Below are positions 18,455 to 28,161 of a stretch of DNA of 64,000 nt, piece by piece. The stretch covers positions 16,254 through 80,253 of the forward strand of contig JAGHUV010000002.1 of assembly GCA_018064665.1 (NCBI GenBank). The letters are read 5' to 3'. Origin of the DNA: Candidatus Crickella caballi (GTDB lineage Bacteria > Bacillota > Clostridia > Peptostreptococcales > Anaerovoracaceae). A program made the position numbers and the translations under genes. How positions within the stretch are numbered: the first letter of the stretch is position 1; each line of letters opens with the position of its first letter. Under the pieces are notes generated by a model. It ran no database searches. It saw only the letters and a program-made list of their open reading frames with translations, and was not told the DNA's origin.

Positions 18455-19420
18455 ATGAAACCTTATTATATAAAAAATCTTGTAGTCGATGAGACTCAGC
18501 TTATTGAGGACTATTACCTTGTTAAGAACTCGGATATCAGAGAGGGCAACCAGGGTAAGAGGCATCTTCATCTTACGCTTTCTGATGCGACCGGTGAGAT
18601 TCAGGCGGTCAAGTGGAACCTTACAGGTGATGAGATTGAGCGATTCAGCCGCATCAAGACCGGAATGGTTATAAAGTTCGGCGGAAGATGCAAGGAGTAT
18701 AGAGGCAGCAAGCAGCTCGTTATCGACAGAATAGGCGGTCTGATCAATCCTGACAACATGGTTAGGGCTGACTATTTCAAAGCTGCACCTGAGAGCTCAG
18801 AGTCTATGTATGATTTCATCACAGGCAGGATAAAGGCGATGCAGGATGAAGAGCTTATGGAGCTTTGCCTGAGCTTCTATGAAGAGAACAAGGCAAGACT
18901 TATGTACTATCCTGCAGCAATGAGCAATCATCATGCTGAATACGGCGGACTCCTGTATCACGTTAAGAGAATGATGATGATGGCAGAAAGAGCATGCGAA
19001 GTATACACCAATCTGGATAGGGATCTGCTTATCGCAGGTGTTGCAATTCACGACATTGAGAAGCTGAACGAGATAGCTTCGGATGAAAACGGTGTGGTTC
19101 CGGATTATACACTTCAGGGCAAAATGCTCGGACATCTTGTTATGGGCGTGGCAGCGATTCATGACAGATGCGAGGAGCTTGGCATAGACGAGGAGAAGGC
19201 GCTTCTTCTCGAGCACATGGCTATATCACATCACTATGAACCTGAGTTCGGAAGCCCGAAAAAGCCGCTTTTCCCTGAGGCAGAGATGCTTCACTATCTT
19301 GACATGGTAGATGCCAAGATGTTCGACATGGAGGATGCACTTGCCAATGTTGAGCCGGGTGGCTTCAGCGACAAGGTGTTCACTCTGGATAACCGCAAGC
19401 TTTATAAGAAGACATTTTAA
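18455..19420 (+). CDS. YhaM-like 3'-5' exoribonuclease (OB-fold + HD domain)
   Basis: N-term OB-fold nucleic-acid binding segment; HHAEYGGLLYHVKRM...AGVAIHDIEKL HD signature. Confidence 0.88.
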   Translation: MKPYYIKNLVVDETQLIEDYYLVKNSDIREGNQGKRHLHLTLSDATGEIQAVKWNLTGDEIERFSRIKTGMVIKFGGRCKEYRGSKQLVIDRIGGLINPDNMVRADYFKAAPESSESMYDFITGRIKAMQDEELMELCLSFYEENKARLMYYPAAMSNHHAEYGGLLYHVKRMMMMAERACEVYTNLDRDLLIAGVAIHDIEKLNEIASDENGVVPDYTLQGKMLGHLVMGVAAIHDRCEELGIDEEKALLLEHMAISHHYEPEFGSPKKPLFPEAEMLHYLDMVDAKMFDMEDALANVEPGGFSDKVFTLDNRKLYKKTF

Positions 19421-19423
19421 CTG

Positions 19424-21637
19424 ATGCAGAAGACGGGCAGACTCAGCAAGATAATATTTAACAATCGGGAGAACGGCTATACTGTTGCGGTGTTCGACAC
19501 AGAAGACGGAGCTATCAGGATAGCCGGCTCTTTTAATGAGCCCAAAGAAGGCGGCCAATACAAGCTTGAGGGCAGCTTTACAATTCATCGTAAGTATGGA
19601 GAGCAGTTCAGTGTTACAAGCTATGAGGAGCTTCTGCCTGAAGGTGTTGAGGCTATATATGAGTTTCTTGCTGCCGGAAACATTCGCGGCATCGGACCTA
19701 AGACGGCACAGCTGATAACAGAGGCCTTCGGAGAAGACAGTCTTCGCATCATTGAAGAGGAGCCTGAGAAGCTGCTTTCGATAAAGGGAATCGGTCCTTC
19801 GAGCATGAGCAAGATAGCGGAATCCTATGGTGAATCGAGGGATTTTGCACGCATATCGCTCGAGCTTAAGGAGCTTGGCGTTGAGATGTCGCATGCCGTA
19901 AAGATTTTCAAGCTGTATGGCAAGGAGTCGGTAAATATCGTCAAAGAAAACCCGTATACGCTGGTCGAGGATGTTTATGGAATCACTTTTCAGAAGGCGG
20001 ATGCTATAGCTGAGAAAATCGGATACGATGCCGACAGTGAGTTCAGAATCGAGAGCGGAATCAAGTATGTGCTTAAGACCTGGGCAATAGGCGGAAGCAC
20101 TCTGATGCCGCAGGAAACTCTTGTTGAACAGGTAATCAGACTGCTCGACACACAGACGGAAAAGGTCGAGGACAGCATCAGAACAATGGCCTTCAATGGA
20201 GAGATACAGACGGACATAATAGACGATGCTCCGGTTGTTTACCTCTACGGCTACTACTATGCAGAGCAAAGGATAGCCTCCAATCTCAGAAGAATTCTCT
20301 ATGCGAACAGAGCGGCGATTCCGGCGGTCATAGATAATCTTATCAATGATGCGGAAATGCAGCTGGCAAGAGAGTTCGGGGATGTAAGTCTGTCGGATGA
20401 GCAGAGAAGCGCTGTAAGAGGAGCTTTGCTTGGTAATGTTTCGGTAATCACCGGTGGACCGGGAACGGGAAAGACCACAATCATCAATGTGCTGGTGAAC
20501 ATCTTTAAGCGTCTCGATTATGAAGTGGCACTCGCTGCTCCGACGGGACGTGCTGCCAAGAGGATGGAAGAGGCATCGGGAAAACCTGCGCAGACAATAC
20601 ACCGCCTGCTCGAATACGTTTATTCCGAAGATATGGATGAGATGAGCTTTGGGCGTAACGAAGAGCGTCCGCTTGAGTATGACGCAATAATCGTGGACGA
20701 GGCATCCATGATCGATATCATGCTTATGGACGGACTGCTTGCCGCGATCAAAGACGGAACAATACTGATTATGACCGGAGATGCGGATCAGCTGCCGTCG
20801 GTAGGTGCGGGAAATGTCCTTAAGGATATTATTGATTCTGAGTATGTATATACAGCAAGGCTGAAGGAGATATTCCGCCAGGCACAGGGAAGCAGAATAG
20901 TAACCAACGCACATATGATCAATAACGGGGAATACCCGGAGTTCGGTGGCAAAGAAAGCGATTTCTTTGTGATTACAAGAGCAAATGAGGACGATATAGT
21001 TTCGGAAATCAAGGGACTGGTCGATGGCAGGCTGGCAGAGCACTATGACTTTGTAAACGATGCTTCGGACATTCAGATACTGACGCCGACCAAGAGGGGC
21101 GTGCTGGGTGCACCAAGCATGAATTCGATACTACAGGAGGTAATCAATCCTGCGAACAAATCCCTTAGCGAGCTCAAGATAGGCAGCCGCACCTTCCGAG
21201 AGGGAGACAAGGTGATGCAGCTTAGGAACAACTATACGGCCGAATGGCAGGATGCTGATAGCCTTATGCAGGGCGAGGGTATCTTCAACGGAGATATGGG
21301 CACCGTAGAGAGCATCGATACAGAGAACAGGACTATGCTTGTGAGAGCGGACAATCGTCTGATCAGATATGAGGGAGAAATGTTTGAGGAGATAGATCTG
21401 GCCTATGCGATAACAGTGCACAAGAGCCAGGGCTCCGAATTCCCGGTAGTGATACTGCCGATGTGGCAGTATCCGCCTATGCTCATGACTCGCAATCTGC
21501 TTTATACTGCGGTAACCAGAGGTAAGAAGCTGGTGATAATAATCGGTAATCCGAAATATATGCAGTGGATGATTGACAATAACAGAGCGGACGGAAGGTA
21601 TACCGGACTTAAGTACAGACTTAACGAAATGATATAG
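19424..21637 (+). CDS. recD2: ATP-dependent RecD-like DNA helicase (RecD2)
   Basis: TGGPGTGKTTIINVL Walker A, VDEASMID, LAAPTGRAAKRM, AITVHKSQGSEFPVVI; N-terminal HhH region. Confidence 0.95.
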   Translation: MQKTGRLSKIIFNNRENGYTVAVFDTEDGAIRIAGSFNEPKEGGQYKLEGSFTIHRKYGEQFSVTSYEELLPEGVEAIYEFLAAGNIRGIGPKTAQLITEAFGEDSLRIIEEEPEKLLSIKGIGPSSMSKIAESYGESRDFARISLELKELGVEMSHAVKIFKLYGKESVNIVKENPYTLVEDVYGITFQKADAIAEKIGYDADSEFRIESGIKYVLKTWAIGGSTLMPQETLVEQVIRLLDTQTEKVEDSIRTMAFNGEIQTDIIDDAPVVYLYGYYYAEQRIASNLRRILYANRAAIPAVIDNLINDAEMQLAREFGDVSLSDEQRSAVRGALLGNVSVITGGPGTGKTTIINVLVNIFKRLDYEVALAAPTGRAAKRMEEASGKPAQTIHRLLEYVYSEDMDEMSFGRNEERPLEYDAIIVDEASMIDIMLMDGLLAAIKDGTILIMTGDADQLPSVGAGNVLKDIIDSEYVYTARLKEIFRQAQGSRIVTNAHMINNGEYPEFGGKESDFFVITRANEDDIVSEIKGLVDGRLAEHYDFVNDASDIQILTPTKRGVLGAPSMNSILQEVINPANKSLSELKIGSRTFREGDKVMQLRNNYTAEWQDADSLMQGEGIFNGDMGTVESIDTENRTMLVRADNRLIRYEGEMFEEIDLAYAITVHKSQGSEFPVVILPMWQYPPMLMTRNLLYTAVTRGKKLVIIIGNPKYMQWMIDNNRADGRYTGLKYRLNEMI

Positions 21638-21666
21638 ATTCCTCGGATAAAGCATGAGGAGCAGAC

Positions 21667-22425
21667 ATGAAAAACAGAATATGGAATGAGATACTCGAAC
21701 GAATATATCCGAGTGATCTGTACTGCATATGCTGCGGCAAAATCATAGACGGCAGCAGGATCTACAGGCTGTGTGATGACTGTATGGAAAGCATGAAGTG
21801 GGCTACGGGCAGACTTTGCGACAAGTGCGGAAAGCCTCTTTCAGTAAACGACCCGTGCGAAACCTGCTTCAATTGCAGAGAGCATCTGCACAGCTTCGAC
21901 AGGGGTTACACATGCTGTGAGTATGGAACCAACGAGAGGTGTATTGTATATTCAATGAAATACGATGACAGATCGGACATTGCCGGCACAATCGCAGATA
22001 TGATGGCAGACAGGATGCTCGCTTTGTATGAACCCGAAGAACTTGCAGGAAAGTACGATCTCCTGGTGCCGGTGCCGGTTTCGGACAAAAGAAAAGGGCA
22101 GAGAGGCTACAATCAGGCGGCACTTATCGCAGCTCATTTTTCTGAAAATACGGGCATAGAGTACAGGGGCGAAATACTGCAGAGAATGCGGGAGACCAAA
22201 GCGATGAAAGGCCTTGCACCGGATGAAAGAAAGGCAAATATCAGAGGGTCTTTTGCGGTGAGAAAAAAGGCACTGGACAGCATAAGCGGAGCTGAATGTC
22301 TGGTGGTTGATGACATATATACAACGGGGGCTACAATCGACGAAATCGCCTCAGTTTTAAAGGCTCACGGTGCCTCTACAGTAGACTTTCTGTCTTTCGC
22401 AAATGGTGCGGATGTGGTAAAATAA
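21667..22425 (+). CDS. ComF family phosphoribosyltransferase-like protein
   Basis: Zn-finger-like CxxC repeats; PVPVSDKRKGQRGYNQAALIA; VDDIYTTGATIDE PRPP loop. Confidence 0.92.
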   Translation: MKNRIWNEILERIYPSDLYCICCGKIIDGSRIYRLCDDCMESMKWATGRLCDKCGKPLSVNDPCETCFNCREHLHSFDRGYTCCEYGTNERCIVYSMKYDDRSDIAGTIADMMADRMLALYEPEELAGKYDLLVPVPVSDKRKGQRGYNQAALIAAHFSENTGIEYRGEILQRMRETKAMKGLAPDERKANIRGSFAVRKKALDSISGAECLVVDDIYTTGATIDEIASVLKAHGASTVDFLSFANGADVVK

Positions 22426-22434
22426 AGTTGAATA

Positions 22435-22612
22435 TTGGTAAGGTCATGTTCGTGGTTGAAAGTCCATGCCAGATACGGGCAAAGGGACCCACGTAAGCAG
22501 TGAGCAAGAGGCCGCTGTGATCATGGCGTATCTTAGAAGTAAGTCCTCCGGTAATCCGGGTCAAGGCGAGTGTGGGGGCAAAGACCAGGTCGAGTGACCG
22601 AGCCGATATTTT
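22435..22612 (+). ncRNA. raiA RNA: raiA structured RNA motif candidate
   Basis: About 180-nt GC-rich structured non-coding region (GGTCATGTTCGTGGTTGAAAGTCCATGCCAG...GGTCGAGTGACC) between comF and hpf/raiA, the known genomic position of the raiA motif; boundaries approximate. Confidence 0.75.
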
Positions 22613-22639
22613 TTCATTTTTTTCAAGGAGGAATATGCT

Positions 22640-23173
22640 ATGAAGATTCAGATTTCCGCTAAGAATTATGATATGAGCGACAAACTGCATGCTTATATCG
22701 AAGAGAAGTTGAGTAAGCTCGAGAAGTACTTCAACGAAGAAGCAACAGCTAATGTGGTTGTTTCCAAGCTTAAGAACATACCCAAGATAGAAACAACAAT
22801 CAATGCAAAGCAGGCTGTTTTCAGAGCCGAGATAGTAAATGACAGCATTTACGATGCAGTGGATATGGCTGCAGATAAGCTGTCCAGCCAGATGACCAGA
22901 CTTAAGGGCAAGCTGGAGTCAAGATATAAAGAGAATAAAGCACTCAAGCTGGAGTTCGTTCCTGAGCCTGAGGATGATGCTTATGAAGAGGAGATGACCA
23001 TCGTCAGAAGAAAGCAGCTTGAGCTTGAGCCGATGGTTGCTGAAGAGGCTATTCTTCAGATGGAGATGCTGGGACATGATTTCTTCGTGTTCCTTGATAT
23101 GGACACTGATGCAGTAAGCATTGTATATAAGAGGAAAGGTAATGCTTACGGAATTATTGAAACAGACAGATAG
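22640..23173 (+). CDS. hpf: Ribosome hibernation-promoting factor, long form
   Basis: ISAKNYDMSDKLHAYIEEKLSKLEKYF; C-term MEMLGHDFFVFLDMDTDAVSIVYKRKGNAYGIIE. Confidence 0.96.
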   Translation: MKIQISAKNYDMSDKLHAYIEEKLSKLEKYFNEEATANVVVSKLKNIPKIETTINAKQAVFRAEIVNDSIYDAVDMAADKLSSQMTRLKGKLESRYKENKALKLEFVPEPEDDAYEEEMTIVRRKQLELEPMVAEEAILQMEMLGHDFFVFLDMDTDAVSIVYKRKGNAYGIIETDR

Positions 23174-23207
23174 AGAATCTAACTGACGTAAGGTAGGATG
23201 CGGTTTA

Positions 23208-25040
23208 ATGAATTTTAAAACCAAAGAGCTTAAAGAACTGGAAGACTTATTGAATTTTGACTATGGCAGTAAGGAGCCGGCCTCAACCGAGGCCGAGCTC
23301 TATACTGCTTTAAGGAGACAGAGCAGTATAGAGCATGACGCAGCTGAAGCAGAGAGAAGAGCTCGCGCTGCAGCTGAAGAAAAAGCTCGCAACGAGGCAA
23401 GAGCCCACGCAGAAGCAAGGGCACGTGCCGCAGCTGAAGAAAGAGCACGCTATGAAGCAAGAGTTCGTGCTGCGACTGAAGAGAGGGCGCGCTATGAGGC
23501 AAGAGTTCAGGCGGAAGCAAGAGCCCGTGCTGCGGCTGAAGAGAGAGCGCGCTATGAAGCAAGAGTTCAGGCAGAGGCAAAAGCTCGCGCTGTGGCTGAG
23601 GAAAAAGCACGCAGTGAAGCAAGAGCGCAGGCAGAGGCAAGACTTCTTGAGGAGAGAAGAGCTGCAGAGCAGGAAAGACTTCGCATGAATGCGCTTGAGG
23701 AAGAGGCTGCCAGAAAGAAAGCACAGGAAGAAGCGTACGCAAGATACAGAGCAAACTCTGCTAATAATGCAGGCGTTACTAGCAGTACAAAGGCAAATCG
23801 CAAGGCTGAGAAAAAAGCCGCAAAGAGAGCTGCCGCCGGGGCTGCATCAAAGAAGGCTGCTCGTGGGGCGGCCAAGGCTGCTAAAGGGGCAAAATTCAGC
23901 AAGGCACTTGCCACTATCTATGTAATTGCACTTGCTGCTTTTGCGGCGGTTATGACTGTAATGAACGTGTTGCCGTTCAAATATCTTATTGCAATGTACG
24001 TTGTACTGGGAATTCTGAGTCTGATTATTGTTGCTCAGCTTTGCAGGGTAAGAATTAAGAAATGGGCCAGGGCTCTTGCTACGTTTATGGCAATAATACT
24101 GATATCGGTATATGGACTTGGATGTGCATACGCACTGGGTACTCTGGATTTCCTGAGCGGTTCATCAGTAAAAAACGATGCCAAGGTAGGAAAGATTTCC
24201 GAGGATTCGTTCAACGTGCTGATAACCGGAATGGATGTATGGGGAACAATCGACGAACCGGGTAGATCGGATGTTAATATGATAGTAACCGTAAATCCTA
24301 AGACCGCAACAATTCTGCTTACGTCAATTCCTCGTGACTATGAGATAAGGATGCCTAATTACGGCTATGCAACAGATAAGCTGACTCACACGGGTTTTTA
24401 CAGTCAGGATACAACAATACAGGCAATAGAGGATTTGCTGAGCATCGACATTAACTATTATGTGAAAGTTAATTTCGATACTATTGTAAGATTTGTAGAT
24501 GCAATCGGCGGTCTCGATATCTACAATGAGACGGAATTCAGGGGATCCCTGAATGACCATCTCTACGAGCAGGGCAACATCCATGTCCAGGGACGCGGAG
24601 CATTGTATTATGCAAGAGAGAGAAAGGCATTCAGCGAGGGAGATAATCAGAGAGTTAAGAACCAGCAGATAATATTCAGCGCGATGCTGGAGAAGGCAAT
24701 GTCGAGCAAGACTATGATTCTCAGCTATAGCAATGTGCTGAACAGCATGGACGATTATTTCCAGATGAGTTTTTCATCCAGAGAAGTCAGAACACTTGTA
24801 AAGATGCAGCTGGCAAAGAATCCGAAGTGGAAGATTTACAAAAATACTCTTTACGGCCAGGGTGCAAATAAAACAACTTATACGGGTGGAAGTCAGCTGC
24901 TGTATGTTACAGAACAGAATGCGACAAGCATCGCATATTCAAGCGGACTGATCAATGCAGTCCTTGAAGGTCAAACACTCGAAGAGAACGAAGATAAAAC
25001 AATTTCGATAGTTGGAGCTGAAGAAGGAGAGAATCAGTAA
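23208..25040 (+). CDS. LytR-CpsA-Psr (LCP) family protein with long Ala/Arg/Glu-repeat N-terminal region
   Basis: LCP core (FNVLITGMDVWG...RSDVNMIVTVNPKTATILLTSIPRDYEI...GRGALYYARERKAFSEGDNQRVKNQQ); hydrophobic TM segments; repeats EARVQAEARARAAAEERARY upstream. Confidence 0.9.
   Translation: MNFKTKELKELEDLLNFDYGSKEPASTEAELYTALRRQSSIEHDAAEAERRARAAAEEKARNEARAHAEARARAAAEERARYEARVRAATEERARYEARVQAEARARAAAEERARYEARVQAEAKARAVAEEKARSEARAQAEARLLEERRAAEQERLRMNALEEEAARKKAQEEAYARYRANSANNAGVTSSTKANRKAEKKAAKRAAAGAASKKAARGAAKAAKGAKFSKALATIYVIALAAFAAVMTVMNVLPFKYLIAMYVVLGILSLIIVAQLCRVRIKKWARALATFMAIILISVYGLGCAYALGTLDFLSGSSVKNDAKVGKISEDSFNVLITGMDVWGTIDEPGRSDVNMIVTVNPKTATILLTSIPRDYEIRMPNYGYATDKLTHTGFYSQDTTIQAIEDLLSIDINYYVKVNFDTIVRFVDAIGGLDIYNETEFRGSLNDHLYEQGNIHVQGRGALYYARERKAFSEGDNQRVKNQQIIFSAMLEKAMSSKTMILSYSNVLNSMDDYFQMSFSSREVRTLVKMQLAKNPKWKIYKNTLYGQGANKTTYTGGSQLLYVTEQNATSIAYSSGLINAVLEGQTLEENEDKTISIVGAEEGENQ
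23340..23645 (+). repeat. Imperfect 60-bp (20-codon) in-frame repeats in the LCP N-terminus
   Basis: EARAHAEARARAAAEERARY / EARVRAATEERARY / EARVQAEARARAAAEERARY / EARVQAEAKARAVAEEKARS / EARAQAEAR. Confidence 0.85.
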
Positions 25041-25043
25041 AAT

Positions 25044-25883
25044 ATGATTGGTGAGATTGCGGGAATCATTGCAAGTATCGGTTTGACCGATGTAATAGAT
25101 ATTCTCATTGTTGCTTTTCTCGTATACAAAGCAACAAGCTTCATCAGAGAGACAAGGGCACAGCAGCTTGTACGAGGCATTGCTCTTGTAATTATTACAT
25201 TTGCTGTTTCGGAGCTTTTCAATCTGAATCTGTTGAACTGGTTACTCAAAAGCTTAATCACGGTTGGCATCATAGCACTTGTTGTTCTGTTTACGCCGGA
25301 GATAAGAAGAGCACTTGAGCAGCTGGGAAGAAAGGGCGTTCTTACAGACAGATTCAAGGATATAAGCAGAGAGGACTCAATAGCCACAGTTCACAAGATT
25401 ATTGATGCTGTAGAGGATTTCGCATCTACGAAAACAGGAGCTCTTATTGTTATCGAGAGAGATACCATGCTGAATGATATCGTCGGAACCGGCGTTGTAA
25501 TAGATGCCAACCTTTCGGTAAGACTTCTGGGCAACCTGTTCTATGAGGGTTCTCCTTTGCATGATGGTGCCGTAATAATAAGGGGAAGAAAGGCATATGC
25601 TGCAAGTTGTGTACTTCCGCTCACAGAAAGGACCAATATCGGAGGTAATCTGGGAACAAGACACAGAGCCGGTGTAGGAGTGAGCGAGATTTGCGACGCT
25701 CTGGTTATCATTGTTTCGGAGGAGACCGGTGCAATATCAATTGCGGAAGCCGGAGTGCTTACGCGAAACATACACATCAAAACTCTTGAAGGCAAGCTGA
25801 TAGATATCTATCTGCCGGAGAGAGAAGCGGAGAAGAGCTTCCTGCAGAAAATACTGGGAGGAGGTAACAGAGATGAGCAATAA
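25044..25883 (+). CDS. cdaA: Diadenylate cyclase CdaA
   Basis: DAC domain: EGSPLHDGAVIIRGRKAYAASCVLPL and LGTRHRAGVGVSE. Confidence 0.97.
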   Translation: MIGEIAGIIASIGLTDVIDILIVAFLVYKATSFIRETRAQQLVRGIALVIITFAVSELFNLNLLNWLLKSLITVGIIALVVLFTPEIRRALEQLGRKGVLTDRFKDISREDSIATVHKIIDAVEDFASTKTGALIVIERDTMLNDIVGTGVVIDANLSVRLLGNLFYEGSPLHDGAVIIRGRKAYAASCVLPLTERTNIGGNLGTRHRAGVGVSEICDALVIIVSEETGAISIAEAGVLTRNIHIKTLEGKLIDIYLPEREAEKSFLQKILGGGNRDEQ

Positions 25884-26787
25884 AGCCAAATCAGGCCTGA
25901 GCATAGTTCTGTCCCTTTTGATAGCATTTGCTGCATGGGTATTCGTTATAATCAATTACTATCCTACCAAGGATGTGACATTTCACAGTGTTCCGATAGT
26001 CTTCCAGGGAGAGGACAATCTTGCATACTCTAATCTGGCTGTTGAGAAGGCATCAGATGAGTCTGTCGACGTTACGCTGAATATAAAGCGATCCGAAATC
26101 AGGAACATAAGTGATGAGGACATTCAGATTATCGCAGATGTGAGTGATGCGGAGAAGGGAAGCAACACTATTAAAATTGATGTGCTTCCTCCTGAAGGTG
26201 CAAGTGTTGTTAAGAAAAGCAGAAGCACAGTAAACATTGCGGTTGATATATGTGAGAGCAAGACAATAGATGTTGCTGCTGTCTTTGGAGATGCTTCCGA
26301 AAACGGTGAAGAACCTGTTTTAGAAAGCATTAACAGCAGCACGGTCGTTGCATATGGTACTTCTGATAATTTAGACAGGGTCAGCTGTGCAGCACTCAGA
26401 TTCAAATCAAGTGAGCTGGCAGCGGGATCGGTGAATTTCGAAATGGCACCGGTCGCTTTGGACAATAACGGAGAAACAGTGCCACATATTGTTTTCTATC
26501 CTAGAACTGTCAAGGGAGATGCTTTTGCGGGCGTAACAAAGACGGTAAAGCTCAAGCTCAATATCAGCGATAATCTTATTTATGAAAAGGACATAACTGC
26601 ACCGGAAAAGATTACTGTTAAGGGCAGTAGCGAGGCGCTGGAGAAAATCAATCAGATAGAAACAGAAGTGATCGATTTGAATTCAGTCTCGAAAGATTGC
26701 GAAATCGCACTTCGTTATAAACTTCCTGAGGGAGTAAATATAGCGCAGGCATCATTGGGAGAAGTCCTTACGGTGACTGCTAAGTAA
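25873..26787 (+). CDS. cdaR: YbbR-domain regulator CdaR
   Basis: N-terminal TM then YbbR-like repeats; lies between cdaA and glmM. Confidence 0.88.
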   Translation: MSNKAKSGLSIVLSLLIAFAAWVFVIINYYPTKDVTFHSVPIVFQGEDNLAYSNLAVEKASDESVDVTLNIKRSEIRNISDEDIQIIADVSDAEKGSNTIKIDVLPPEGASVVKKSRSTVNIAVDICESKTIDVAAVFGDASENGEEPVLESINSSTVVAYGTSDNLDRVSCAALRFKSSELAAGSVNFEMAPVALDNNGETVPHIVFYPRTVKGDAFAGVTKTVKLKLNISDNLIYEKDITAPEKITVKGSSEALEKINQIETEVIDLNSVSKDCEIALRYKLPEGVNIAQASLGEVLTVTAK

Positions 26788-26805
26788 TAAAGAGGAGAAA
26801 TTATA

Positions 26806-28161
26806 ATGGGCAAGTATTTCGGCACCGATGGATTCAGAGGCGAGGCTAACTGCGAACTTACTGTTGACCACGCGTTTAAAATCGGACGTTATATCGGTAG
26901 CTTCTATGCTAAAGACGGTCACAGACCGCAGGTTGTAATAGGTAAGGATACAAGACGCTCAAGCTATATGTTTGAGAATGCGCTTTGTGCGGGCCTGACA
27001 TCTTCAGGAGCGGATGTATATCTCCTGCATGTTACTACGACGCCAAGTGTTTCATACATCACACGAATCGATGACTTTGACTGCGGCATTATGATCACGG
27101 CCAGCCATAATTCCTTTCAGGATAATGGCATTAAGCTGATCAACAGTCAGGGAGAAAAGATGGAAGAGTCTGTACTTGCAGGACTCGAGGCTTATCTGGA
27201 CAGCGACGAGAAGATCCCGTACGCATACAAGGACAAGATCGGATATGTTGTTGACTACTCGGCAGGACGCAACAGATATATCGGCTACCTTATTTCCATC
27301 GCTACAAGATCATATAAGAAATACAGAATCGGCCTTGACTGTGCGAACGGAAGCTCATGGCAGATGGCCAAGAGCGTTTTCGATGCACTCGGCGCTGATA
27401 CTTATGTAATAGGCAATAAGCCGGACGGCCTGAATGTAAACGTTGACTGCGGTTCGACACATATCGAGAAGCTGCAGGCTCTCGTTAAAGAGAACCATCT
27501 TGATGCAGGATTTGCATTTGACGGTGATGCCGACAGATGTATTGCTGTTGATGAGAACGGCAGTGTTGTTAACGGAGACCATATCATCTATATGTGTGCA
27601 AAGTTCATGCATGACACCGGCAAATTAGGTAATTCCAAGGCTGTAACTACAGTAATGTCCAATATGGGTCTGTACAAGGCTTTTGACGAGCTGGGAATCG
27701 GATATGAGAAAACGCCGGTAGGCGATAAGTATGTAGCTGAGAATATGAGAGAGAACGGCTATCTGATCGGTGGTGAGCAGTCAGGACACGTTATTTTCGG
27801 AAACCTGTCAACAACAGGCGACGGAATCATGACTGCAATTAAGATCATGGAAGTAATGACAGAGACGAAGGAGCCGCTGTCGGCTCTTGCTGCTCCTGTT
27901 GTTATGTATCCGCAGGTACTCAAGAATGTCGTAGTAACAGATAAGGACGAGACACTTCAGTGCAAAGAAGTCGTAGAGACTGTAAAGAAGGTCGAGGAAG
28001 AGCTGGGAGATGAAGGAAGAGTGCTTCTCAGAAAGAGCGGTACCGAGCCTCTTCTCAGAGTAATGGCTGAGGCAACAAGCCATGAGAGATGTGAAGCTGC
28101 TGTTGATGAGATCATAGCGGCTATGAATAGAACAGGAAGACTTGTTGAGGTGAAGAAATAA
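26806..28161 (+). CDS. glmM: Phosphoglucosamine mutase
   Basis: MGKYFGTDGFRGEAN, ITASHNSFQDNGIK, FDGDADRCIAVDENG, RKSGTEPLLRVM. Confidence 0.97.
   Translation: MGKYFGTDGFRGEANCELTVDHAFKIGRYIGSFYAKDGHRPQVVIGKDTRRSSYMFENALCAGLTSSGADVYLLHVTTTPSVSYITRIDDFDCGIMITASHNSFQDNGIKLINSQGEKMEESVLAGLEAYLDSDEKIPYAYKDKIGYVVDYSAGRNRYIGYLISIATRSYKKYRIGLDCANGSSWQMAKSVFDALGADTYVIGNKPDGLNVNVDCGSTHIEKLQALVKENHLDAGFAFDGDADRCIAVDENGSVVNGDHIIYMCAKFMHDTGKLGNSKAVTTVMSNMGLYKAFDELGIGYEKTPVGDKYVAENMRENGYLIGGEQSGHVIFGNLSTTGDGIMTAIKIMEVMTETKEPLSALAAPVVMYPQVLKNVVVTDKDETLQCKEVVETVKKVEEELGDEGRVLLRKSGTEPLLRVMAEATSHERCEAAVDEIIAAMNRTGRLVEVKK

Noticed and set aside
19226-21043. 605-aa ORF on the - strand, antisense to recD2
   Set aside because: Its complement is the clearly recognisable RecD2 CDS; composition is Cys/His/Leu/Ser-rich shadow-ORF-like with no domain. 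A codon-bias artefact, although unusually long.
22435-22612. RNase P RNA, because of GAAAGTCCATGC
   Set aside because: The segment is too short and the rest does not follow RNase P; the comF-hpf position fits the raiA motif better.
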